Position numbers and translations under genes: made by a program. The notes under the pieces were generated by a model, which saw nothing but the letters and a program-made list of their open reading frames with translations, ran no database searches and was not told the DNA's origin. From Pseudomonadota bacterium (lineage in GTDB: Bacteria > Pseudomonadota > Gammaproteobacteria > Burkholderiales > Thiobacteraceae), in contig JAKANO010000007.1 in assembly GCA_021812385.1 (NCBI GenBank), forward strand, positions 132,240 through 196,239: 64,000 nt of DNA, read 5' to 3'. Positions 41,762 to 48,546 of this stretch are shown here, in pieces. How positions within the stretch are numbered: position 1 is the stretch's first letter; the number at the start of each line of letters is the position of its first letter.

Positions 41762-42352
41762 CTACGTAAAGGCTTGGGCCAAATCCACCACTTGTGCGGC
41801 GATGTCCGCGAGCTTGGCGTTGCGTTCCATCGCCATCTTGCGCAGCAGGTTGTAGGCCGCGCTTTCGCTCATGTTTTTCTGCTGCATCACGATGCCTTTG
41901 GCGCGCTCGATCAGCTTGCGCTCGGCCAATTGGTTCTGTGCGCTCGCCAAGTCCTGCCGCAGGGTTTGATGCTCGGCGAAGCGCAGCATGGCGACTTGCA
42001 AAATCGGTTTAATGCGTTCGGGCGCGATGCCTTTGACGACATAGGAAGTCACGCCGGCGCGTATCGCCTGCGTGATTTTTGCCTCGTCGTCGTCATCGGT
42101 GAAGAGCACGATCGGGTGCGGTTGATCGCGGCTGATCATGCAGACGTTCTCCAGCGTATCGCGATCCGGCGAATCGGCATCGATCACGATGACGTCCGGT
42201 TGCAGCTGCGGCAAGCTGTCCAGCAGATTGAGCGTGATGCTCGCGCGCTCCAATACCAAACAATTATTGCTATGCAGGCCCTGAACTAATAGGGCGCGCC
42301 GCTCAGGGTCGGCGTCGATTATCAAAACCCGTAATGGAGATGAGGTGCTCAT
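41762..42352 (-). CDS. nasT: NasT: response-regulator-like ANTAR antiterminator
   Basis: 196 residues from ATG 42350-42352. A receiver-like domain (LRVLIIDADPERRALLVQGL; VIVIDADSPDRDTLENVCMI; SYVVKG) is followed by the RNA-binding ANTAR domain at about 130-190: AERKLIERAKGIVMQQKNMS and ESAAYNLLRKMAMERNAKLA. NasT stabilises a two-hairpin antiterminator in nitrate-assimilation leader RNAs; its target is evident just downstream (41657-41721). NasT is normally held inactive by the nitrate sensor NasS, but no nasS is present in this window. Its own promoter is a near-perfect sigma-54 site that leaves almost no 5' leader. Confidence 0.93.
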   Translation of the reverse strand: MSTSSPLRVLIIDADPERRALLVQGLHSNNCLVLERASITLNLLDSLPQLQPDVIVIDADSPDRDTLENVCMISRDQPHPIVLFTDDDDEAKITQAIRAGVTSYVVKGIAPERIKPILQVAMLRFAEHQTLRQDLASAQNQLAERKLIERAKGIVMQQKNMSESAAYNLLRKMAMERNAKLADIAAQVVDLAQAFT

Positions 42353-42364
42353 AACTGGCATATA

Positions 42365-42499
42365 GCAACCAACGTGCCAGCCTCGAATCAGGCCGAAATA
42401 GCCGATGTAGCCTAGGCAAAGGGGCTCTTGCGCCAGTTTGAAAGCGTGGGGTGCACCATATTGGGGTTCGAAGCGCAGGGTATGCGCACGAATGGTGCT
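42365..42499 (-). promoter_or_regulatory. NtrC / sigma-54 control region of nasT
   Basis: On the minus strand CTGGCACGTTGGTTGC (42365-42380) matches the consensus TGGCACG-N4-TTGC perfectly. Two NtrC-like 17-mers lie upstream: plus-strand TGCACCATATTGGGGTT (42452-42468) and TGCGCACGAATGGTGCT (42483-42499). With transcription starting near 42353 their centres are at about -107 and -138, almost the same as the classical glnA NtrC sites (-108, -140). Confidence 0.8.
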
Positions 42500-42502
42500 G
42501 TA

Positions 42503-42838
42503 TTAGTGTTGCGGTTTTTTACCGAGGCGATACGCGTCGACCATGCCGAACAGCCAGCATAGGGCGAGAACCCACAGTGCGTACAGCAGCACGGGATCGG
42601 CGGCCGAGGTGCGCAGCAGTTGGCCAACGATGCTTTGTAAATCCAGCCCGCTGCCGTCGTTCAGGAGATTTTCAAATAGCGTTGTGGCGTGTTGCTCAAA
42701 CCGGAACAGCAGCACGCTCAGGCTTATAAGCGTGATCACGACCAAGACGATGCCGCGCTGAAATTGCTTGAGATGAAAGTGCCCCGCGCCGGGAAATATC
42801 AAGGCGGCCCACAGCAGCGCTTGTTGCGCTCTAGTCAT
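42503..42838 (-). CDS. Small TM2-like membrane protein
   Basis: 111 residues. A first helix begins ALLWAALIFPGAGHFHLKQF, which resembles the PGxGxFYLG-Q motif of TM2-type proteins; then ILVVITLISLSVLLF-like and ADPVLLYALWVLALCWLFGM helices, ending DAYRLGKKPQH. No named function. It is three bases downstream of the PDC-sensor gene and clearly co-transcribed with it. Confidence 0.7.
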   Translation of the reverse strand: MTRAQQALLWAALIFPGAGHFHLKQFQRGIVLVVITLISLSVLLFRFEQHATTLFENLLNDGSGLDLQSIVGQLLRTSAADPVLLYALWVLALCWLFGMVDAYRLGKKPQH

Positions 42839-42841
42839 GGC

Positions 42842-43777
42842 TTAGAACCAAAACGCCGTGTCCTTCAGCAAAAATTCGTCGTACGGCATGTAGTGCGAGC
42901 CGTCGCAGGAGAAGGTCAGGCTGATCATGCCGTTAAAAATATTGATCGAGGCCATGCGCAGATAGAAGGTCGGGTCGGTGAGGCGCAAGGCTTGCAGCGT
43001 GTCGAGGATGGCTTGCATCTTCTCTTCGGGGATGGTCGCATCCTGCGGATAGGCGCGCGCCGGAAACACCAGGCAGATATCCGGGTCGCTCAAGGCTTCG
43101 TGATCCAAAATGCGATAGCGGAACGGATCGTCCACGGTCCAGATCGTCGCTTGGCTGCTGGAAAAGTGAATCTGGCATTGGAACACGCCGCGATGCGTCA
43201 ATAGTTCATCCAAGATGGACAAAGCCTGCGCGATATTGCCGTCCAGGGGGCTATCGACGCGGCATTGCTGGAATACCACGCTGCGAATCGCGGGATCGCC
43301 TTTCACCTGGCGCCAATAACCGGGCTCTTCATACAGCTCGGACGTGACCGGCAGATTGCGCAAGTCGAAATCGGCGCCGAGATAACCCTGCGGGATGCCG
43401 TCGACGCGCACGATTTGCAGCGCGGTCAACGAAGGCCGGTGCTGGCGGATACTGATATAGGCATCGGACAGCAAGAAGCCCCAAGCCGGTACCGCTTCCA
43501 TCATGTAGGGACGTTGCGAGCGGTCGCGCGCGAAGTGGCCGGGCACGATGCCGTCTGCGCCAATATTGTCGCAAATCTGAATGCCGTCGGTGCCGACGCA
43601 ATACACAAACGAACAATGCGGAATTTCGGCGAAGCCTTGCAGCAGCACGGCTTCCAGTTGCGCGCGATCGCCCCAAACCGGCGAGCAGCGCTCGGCCAGC
43701 TGCGCCAAGGGTTCGTGCAGCTTGCGCGCCAATTCCTCGCGCTGTAGATAAATGCTTTCTTTCCAAGAAGCCTGCAT
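42842..43777 (-). CDS. Orphan PDC/Cache sensor-domain protein
   Basis: 311 residues without a signal peptide or membrane helix. The central region (about 55-170) has PDC/Cache sensor features: HCSFVYCVGTDGIQICDNIG, GHFARDRSQRPYMMEAVPAW, FLLSDAYISIRQHRPSLTAL and GIPQGYLGADFDLRNLPVTS. The C-terminal half (QIHFSSSQATIWTVDDPFRY; FYLRMASINIFNGMISLTFS) is unfamiliar. There is no kinase, cyclase or methyl-accepting output domain, so it must signal through a partner. Its position next to nasT suggests a nitrate/nitrogen link, but that is inference. Confidence 0.75.
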   Translation of the reverse strand: MQASWKESIYLQREELARKLHEPLAQLAERCSPVWGDRAQLEAVLLQGFAEIPHCSFVYCVGTDGIQICDNIGADGIVPGHFARDRSQRPYMMEAVPAWGFLLSDAYISIRQHRPSLTALQIVRVDGIPQGYLGADFDLRNLPVTSELYEEPGYWRQVKGDPAIRSVVFQQCRVDSPLDGNIAQALSILDELLTHRGVFQCQIHFSSSQATIWTVDDPFRYRILDHEALSDPDICLVFPARAYPQDATIPEEKMQAILDTLQALRLTDPTFYLRMASINIFNGMISLTFSCDGSHYMPYDEFLLKDTAFWF

Positions 43778-44243
43778 AACTAATCAGTGACCAATCAAAG
43801 TGTGAATGAGGTTGAAGTGTATCAATAAAGTAAAGCGGCGGTTTTGCCAAACATAGAATAGCGGCAGATTGTGATAGTTCAAGTATGCCATGGCGGATTG
43901 TTCGCGCGCATTGCCGTTATGTTAGGACCGAAGTGGCGTGGCTAGCGCTGTTCCGGCCGTTTTGCGCCATATGCGCATGCGCTAAAGTGTGGGGAGTTTT
44001 AAGCCGTAATATGACCATCGAATAGTGGTGCGGGGGCGCTCACGTCATTCAACGTTATTTCATCTTCGCTAATTCTATAAGAGTACCTATAATTCGCCAA
44101 AAAGCATGCGCCGCCGGCAAGGATCGGCCACATGCCGCTATAACGATAAAGCCGCGCAACTCGCGTCCGCAGTAGATCAGGCGGCATGGGTTGCAGATCA
44201 CATTGCGGCAACGGAGTTTGTGTTTTTTTCAGGGGATGGCATT
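43778..44243. other. Divergent promoter region, PDC-sensor gene / cyclase gene
   Basis: A 460-base gap. On the plus strand a good -10 TATAAT lies at 44088-44093, without a clear -35 box, and probably serves the cyclase operon. On the minus strand a weak sigma-54-like match (TTGGCAAAACCGCCGC, about 43834-43849) precedes the PDC-sensor gene; I do not rely on it. No gene or long repeat seen. Confidence 0.4.
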
Positions 44244-46109
44244 TTGCGATTTTCTTTAGCCAGCATGATGCAAGGCTTCGGCTCGGCAAAACCTTTGCTG
44301 GCCTTTAGCTGGCTATTCCTGCTGCTGGCGCTCCTCGAAACCGTCTGGCTGCACCGCTTGCAACCGCTGGAGAACCAGCTCTCCGATTGGATGGTGCGGC
44401 AGCAGGCGGAAAATTTAGTGCCCGATCCCGACATCGTGCTGGTGAATATCGACGACGCGAGTTTGGCGCGCCTGCAAGATGTGGCGGGGCGTTGGCCGTG
44501 GCCGCGTTCGGTGCATGGCGAGTTGGTGCAGGGCCTGAGCAAGCAGAACCCGAAAGCGATCGTGTTCGACATGACCTTCGAGCAGCCGGATGTGTACCGC
44601 CCGGAGAGCGATCGTCTATTCAACCAAGCGCTGGAAGGCACGCGCAACGTTTACTTTCCCATCGTGCGGCGGCCCAAGGTGCAAGATGCCTCCGGCCCGC
44701 CGGTGAAGCAAATTGCCAGCCTGGTCGGCTTGCAGCCCACGGCGCAGGCCGATCCCAGCGCGCACATCGCCTTGTCCGGACCGTTGGCGATCGAGCCGCG
44801 CTTTTGGCGCACCGGCACCATCAATTTCACCGAGGACAAAGATGGCGTGGGGCGCCGTTACGCGCTCTACACCGAAGCTTATGGCTGGCTGATTCCCTCC
44901 TTGCCGGCGCGCGTCGCAACCGATCTTGGGTACACGGTGCCGAAGCAGCGCGACATACGCCTGGCGTGGCGCGGCAAGAAGCACGCCTTCCCGGTAATTT
45001 CCTATGCCGATTTATACGAAGATTTCAGCCGCGAGAAACCGCTGCGCGCGCCGCATGAATTTACCGGCAAGATCGTGATCATCGGCTCCGATGCATCCGG
45101 CCTGCACGACTTGCGCATGACGCCGATCGACAGCGTGTACCCCGGCCAGGAAATCCTCGCCATGGCGCTGGATAATTTGAAGAACCAGCGCATGCTGACG
45201 GCCGCGCCGGCATGGCTGGCGCCGCTGGCGACGCTGCTGTTGCTGCTGTTGCTGTTCCTGGCTTTTGCTCGAGGTTGGAATGCGCTGAAGATCGGCATGG
45301 TGCTGCTGGTCATGACGGCGCTGGCCTTCGGCATGAGTTATTTCGCGCTGATGGAGTTGCAGTTGCTGCCGGTGTTGGTGCCGCTGCTGTTTGCCTGGGC
45401 CTATTATTTTGCTTGCGCGCTGCAAGGCTATCTGCGCGAGCGCCAGGCGCGCGAAAAAACCATGCAAGAATTCAGCCGCTTCGTCAATCCGCATGTGGTG
45501 CGCGAGTTGCTGGCGCGCGGCGGTTCCTTGAGCCGCAGCGGCGAGAGCCGGCACATCAGCGTATTATTTTCCGATATTCGCGGCTTCACCAGTTTGTCCG
45601 AGAACCGCACCCCGCAACAAGTGGTGGAACTGTTGAATCGCTATTTCACCTTGCAAGTGGAAGTGGTGTTCCGCCACGGCGGCTCGCTGGATAAATTCAT
45701 CGGCGATTGCATCATGGCGTTTTGGGGCGCGCCGCTGGACGATAAGCGCCACGCCCAGCGCGCCGTGGCGGCCGCGCTGGAAATGGCCGAAGTGCTGCAA
45801 CGCTTCAAACAAGAACTCGGCGAGGATCAAGCCGATTTCGATGTCGGCATCGGCATTCACTCCGGCGCTGCGGTGGTCGGCTTGATCGGCTCCGAGCAGC
45901 GGCGCGAATATACCGCGATCGGCGACACCGTGAACCTGGCCAGCCGTATCGAAGGGCTCACCAAGGGCCTGTCGCGCATTTTAGTGTCGCACGAGACCAT
46001 GACGCTGTGCGGCCAAGAGTTTGAATTTGCCGCGTTTGGCGAACATCAAGTCAAAGGGCGGGAACAAGCCGTAAAATTATTTGCACCCAGTCGAAGGAGT
46101 ACAGCATGA
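44244..46109 (+). CDS. CHASE2-domain class III adenylate/guanylate cyclase
   Basis: About 621 residues from a TTG at 44244 with AGGGGA seven bases upstream. ATG alternatives are 44265 and, much further upstream, 44106. A first helix (LLAFSWLFLLLALLETVWLH) is followed by a CHASE2 sensor (DIVLVNIDDASLARLQDVAG; GRWPWPRSVHGELVQGL; DGVGRRYALYTEAYGWLIPS) and three more helices. The cyclase domain has HISVLFSDIRGFTSLSENRT, GGSLDKFIGDCIMAFWGAPL and EYTAIGDTVNLASRIEGLTK. The metal-binding Asps (FSDIRGF, IGDCIM) are intact, so it should make a cyclic nucleotide, probably cAMP. Translationally coupled to the next gene. Confidence 0.92.
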   Translation: MRFSLASMMQGFGSAKPLLAFSWLFLLLALLETVWLHRLQPLENQLSDWMVRQQAENLVPDPDIVLVNIDDASLARLQDVAGRWPWPRSVHGELVQGLSKQNPKAIVFDMTFEQPDVYRPESDRLFNQALEGTRNVYFPIVRRPKVQDASGPPVKQIASLVGLQPTAQADPSAHIALSGPLAIEPRFWRTGTINFTEDKDGVGRRYALYTEAYGWLIPSLPARVATDLGYTVPKQRDIRLAWRGKKHAFPVISYADLYEDFSREKPLRAPHEFTGKIVIIGSDASGLHDLRMTPIDSVYPGQEILAMALDNLKNQRMLTAAPAWLAPLATLLLLLLLFLAFARGWNALKIGMVLLVMTALAFGMSYFALMELQLLPVLVPLLFAWAYYFACALQGYLRERQAREKTMQEFSRFVNPHVVRELLARGGSLSRSGESRHISVLFSDIRGFTSLSENRTPQQVVELLNRYFTLQVEVVFRHGGSLDKFIGDCIMAFWGAPLDDKRHAQRAVAAALEMAEVLQRFKQELGEDQADFDVGIGIHSGAAVVGLIGSEQRREYTAIGDTVNLASRIEGLTKGLSRILVSHETMTLCGQEFEFAAFGEHQVKGREQAVKLFAPSRRSTA

Positions 46110-46624
46110 AAAAAATAGGAATGATCGGATTACTGGTCTGCTGCGGCATGGCGCATGCCGCCGAGACCGCTTACATGGTGCGCGCCACCGAGCTGAAAGC
46201 GAAGCCGTTTGCCGATGCGGCAACCGTGGCGAAGCTGGAAGAGCAGAGCAAAGTCGAAGTGTTGTCGCGCCAAGCCAGCTGGATGCAGATCAAAGCGGAA
46301 GCCGGCACCGGTTGGGTGAAGATGCTCAGCGTGCGCATGGGCAACCCCGGTGCGCAACCCGCCAAGAGCGGCGACAGCGGGCTGGGAAAAATTTTCAATC
46401 TGGCGACCACCGGCAGCAGCGGCAGCACCGTCACCACCGGCGTGCGCGGCCTTTCCGAAGAGAAGCTGCGCAATGCCCAGCCTAATCCCGCGGACTTCAA
46501 GCACATGCAAGGCTATGCAGCGAAAAAAGAGGAAGCGCAAAAATTCGCCAAGGCCGGCCAGCTCAAGGCGGAACCGATGGATTACCTGGGCGCCGGCAAA
46601 GCGGCCGAAGCAGGAGATAAATGA
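46106..46624 (+). CDS. Exported SH3b-domain protein
   Basis: 172 residues. A signal peptide (MIGLLVCCGMAHAAET) is followed by an SH3b domain (about 22-85): YMVRATELKAKPFADAATVA, KVEVLSRQASWMQIKAEAGT and GWVKMLSVRMG. The C-terminal half is low-complexity with GVRGLSEEKLRNAQPNPADF and FKHMQGYAAKKEEAQKFAKA, a conserved-looking helical tail. The start overlaps the cyclase stop by four bases. The last four bases overlap the protease start, so the three genes form a tightly coupled operon. Confidence 0.82.
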   Translation: MKKIGMIGLLVCCGMAHAAETAYMVRATELKAKPFADAATVAKLEEQSKVEVLSRQASWMQIKAEAGTGWVKMLSVRMGNPGAQPAKSGDSGLGKIFNLATTGSSGSTVTTGVRGLSEEKLRNAQPNPADFKHMQGYAAKKEEAQKFAKAGQLKAEPMDYLGAGKAAEAGDK

Positions 46625-47475
46625 TGAAAACAAAACTCACGGTATTGGCTTTTGTACTCAGTTGCGCGATGGTGCCCGCCAGCGCCTTCGATTTTAATTT
46701 CGGCGATATCGGCAAGGCCATCGAGACGCTGTCGAAAGTGAAAGACGCGACGACCGATATCACCGAACCGCAGGAAATCGAATTGGGCGCGGGCATCGCC
46801 AGCAATTTGCTGGGCGCCGCCCCCTTATGGAAAAAACCGGGCGTGCAGCGTTACGTCAACGAAGTAGGGCTGTGGCTGGCGTTGCAGACCGAGCGCCCGG
46901 AACTGCCCTGGCATTTCGGCGTGCTCGACGATAGCAACATCAACGCCTTCGCCACGCCCGGCGGCAATATTTTTATCACGCGCGGTTTGCTGCAACGCAT
47001 GAATAGCGAGTCGGAGCTGGCGGGCGTGTTGGCGCATGAAATTTCGCACGTGCTGCGCAAGCATCACCTGGAAGCGATCAAGAAAGGCGCGCGCACCAGC
47101 TTGCTGGCGGATGTCGCCACGCAGGCGGTGGATAGCAAGGGCCGCAACCCGGCGATTGCGAAACTGGCGGGCGCAGGCACGGAGTTGTTTGCGCGCGGCC
47201 TGGACAAGGAAGACGAGTTCGAGGCCGACCGCATGGGTGTCGTGATCGCGGCGCGCGCCGGCTACGATCCGTATGGCTTGCCGGCCGTGTTGCAAATATT
47301 GGAGAGCATCAACCCGCAAGATTCCGATCTGGCGTTAATGTTCAAAACCCACCCCACGCCGGCCGACCGCCTGAACTTGCTGGATAGCTTGATGTCGAAT
47401 GGCTTCGATGGCTATGACACGCGGCCGAACTTGGAGGCGCGCTTTAAAGCGGCTATCGGCGCGGTGAAGAAGTAA
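46621..47475 (+). CDS. Periplasmic M48-family metalloprotease
   Basis: 284 residues. A signal peptide (LTVLAFVLSCAMVPASAFD) is followed by an M48 core: WHFGVLDDSNINAFATPGGN, then the zinc site ELAGVLAHEISHVLRKHHLE (HEISH at about 139-143) and the third ligand in DKEDEFEADRMGVVIAARAG. The TPR part of BepA is absent, so it is closest to the LoiP/YcaL-like short forms. It would degrade or remodel outer-membrane or periplasmic proteins. ATGATG offers two starts one codon apart; the first overlaps the preceding stop. Confidence 0.92.
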   Translation: MMKTKLTVLAFVLSCAMVPASAFDFNFGDIGKAIETLSKVKDATTDITEPQEIELGAGIASNLLGAAPLWKKPGVQRYVNEVGLWLALQTERPELPWHFGVLDDSNINAFATPGGNIFITRGLLQRMNSESELAGVLAHEISHVLRKHHLEAIKKGARTSLLADVATQAVDSKGRNPAIAKLAGAGTELFARGLDKEDEFEADRMGVVIAARAGYDPYGLPAVLQILESINPQDSDLALMFKTHPTPADRLNLLDSLMSNGFDGYDTRPNLEARFKAAIGAVKK

Positions 47476-47531
47476 TAAGAATGCTGGTCGTGCTTGCGAA
47501 GCAAAACGGGGTTGATACACCAGTTTAGCGG

Positions 47532-47710
47532 CTAGCAGTTTGTTGAAAAGGCATTTAGTAGGTTCCCTCGCCCCTTGTGGGAGAGGGTCAGGGAGAGGGG
47601 TAAATTTTGCGCACCCTGTATTCACCAGCTTGCATAGCGCACGACACCGCTTCACCCTCTCCCCGGCCCTCTCCCATCAAGGGAGAGGGAAAAATTCAAC
47701 AAACTGCTAG
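47532..47710. mobile_element. MITE-like element with 16-base perfect terminal inverted repeats
   Basis: CTAGCAGTTTGTTGAA at 47532-47547 and its exact reverse complement TTCAACAAACTGCTAG at 47695-47710 bound a 179-base non-coding segment. Inside are inner inverted arms of the CCCTCTCCC...GGGAGAGGG type (about 47564-47617 and 47652-47690). No transposase is encoded, and no target duplication beyond the CTAG ends is evident. Confidence 0.65.
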
Positions 47711-47824
47711 GAGATTTTGGGGAATGGATTGGCTTGGCGCGATCCAAGAAATTCAGTTGTGAATGGTCTGTGATAAGGCTGCTTTGCAGCGATAGCTGAA
47801 GTTCATGCGAATTGCGACGAAGGA

Positions 47825-47956
47825 CTCTTGCTCGGCCTTTGCTGCCGGTGGCCAATTGATGTTGCAACGGCCGGAATGGAATCGTCACCGGCCATAGACG
47901 CGGAAATCATCCCAAATGGCCTCTTTCCTGCTCTGCCACTGCGTGCTCCCGACCCT
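47825..47956 (-). repeat. 132-base repeat, copy A (inverted relative to copy B)
   Basis: The reverse complement of this segment matches 51691-51822 with two differences that I could find by eye. It runs from AGGGTCGGGAGCACGCAGTG to the AAGAG end. Both copies flank the FAD-oxidase region in opposite orientation. Short open frames in it are not credible genes. Confidence 0.85.
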
Positions 47957-48178
47957 GAGCGGCCATAGCATTTTTGAAAAGCTGCCATTCAGACGTTTCA
48001 GAACCAACGAGTGATTCAGCGTTTCATTCCCTCAACAGAGTAGTAACTGAATAGTGCGGCCAAAGTCCAGCAGATAGCCGCCATGATCTATACATGGACG
48101 GGGAAATAGTATCGGTTTGGTGACAACGGAACGAGGCTACTAACTAATAGAGATAAAACCCTTTTCCGGTTCCTGGGT

Positions 48179-48382
48179 TTACTTTTGCGCGAGAGACATT
48201 GGCAGGCCGCACGCCTCGCAAACATAAGCTGCAAATCCTTTCTCATCGCTCCATTGCTGCCGCATTCCTTTTCCGGACATTGTCTCCCAGTACTTGGAGT
48301 ACGGGTGATCGTTCTCTGAATTTTTTTCCTCACCCTTGTGTCCGCTGGGGCGCATGAAGTATCGGTAGGTGTGCATCGTCAT
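48179..48382 (-). CDS. Small hypothetical protein with C-terminal CxxC
   Basis: 67 residues. Composition is protein-like (YRYFMRPSGHKGEEKNSEND, YWETMSGKGMRQQWSDEKGF) and it ends with CEACGLPMSLAQK, a half zinc-ribbon-like pair. There is no good ribosome site before the ATG at 48380-48382. I do not recognise a family. It lies alone in the repeat-rich gap between the M48 gene and the FAD oxidase. Confidence 0.35.
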   Translation of the reverse strand: MTMHTYRYFMRPSGHKGEEKNSENDHPYSKYWETMSGKGMRQQWSDEKGFAAYVCEACGLPMSLAQK

Positions 48383-48546
48383 GGTCTAGCCTTTTCCGAC
48401 CTATCCAGCCCACCGGACCTCTTAAATACACTCGAAAGTCACAACTACTACCTCTTTAGTTCTATATCTTATGGCTAGATTTCAGCATTGAAAGAATATT
48501 TTATAGTGGCGTTACTATCCATTAAACCACTTAAGAGGGGTTAGAC

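Noticed and set aside
43834..43849. Possible fifth sigma-54 promoter before the PDC-sensor gene
   Set aside because: Spacing fits (TTGGCA...CCGC) but the -12 element is poor and no NtrC-like site was seen; too weak to list as a feature.
44106..44243. Extended start of the cyclase at ATG 44106
   Set aside because: The extra 46 residues are polar and lie within 13 bases of a TATAAT box; the TTG at 44244 has a good ribosome site and places the membrane helix at the N-terminus.
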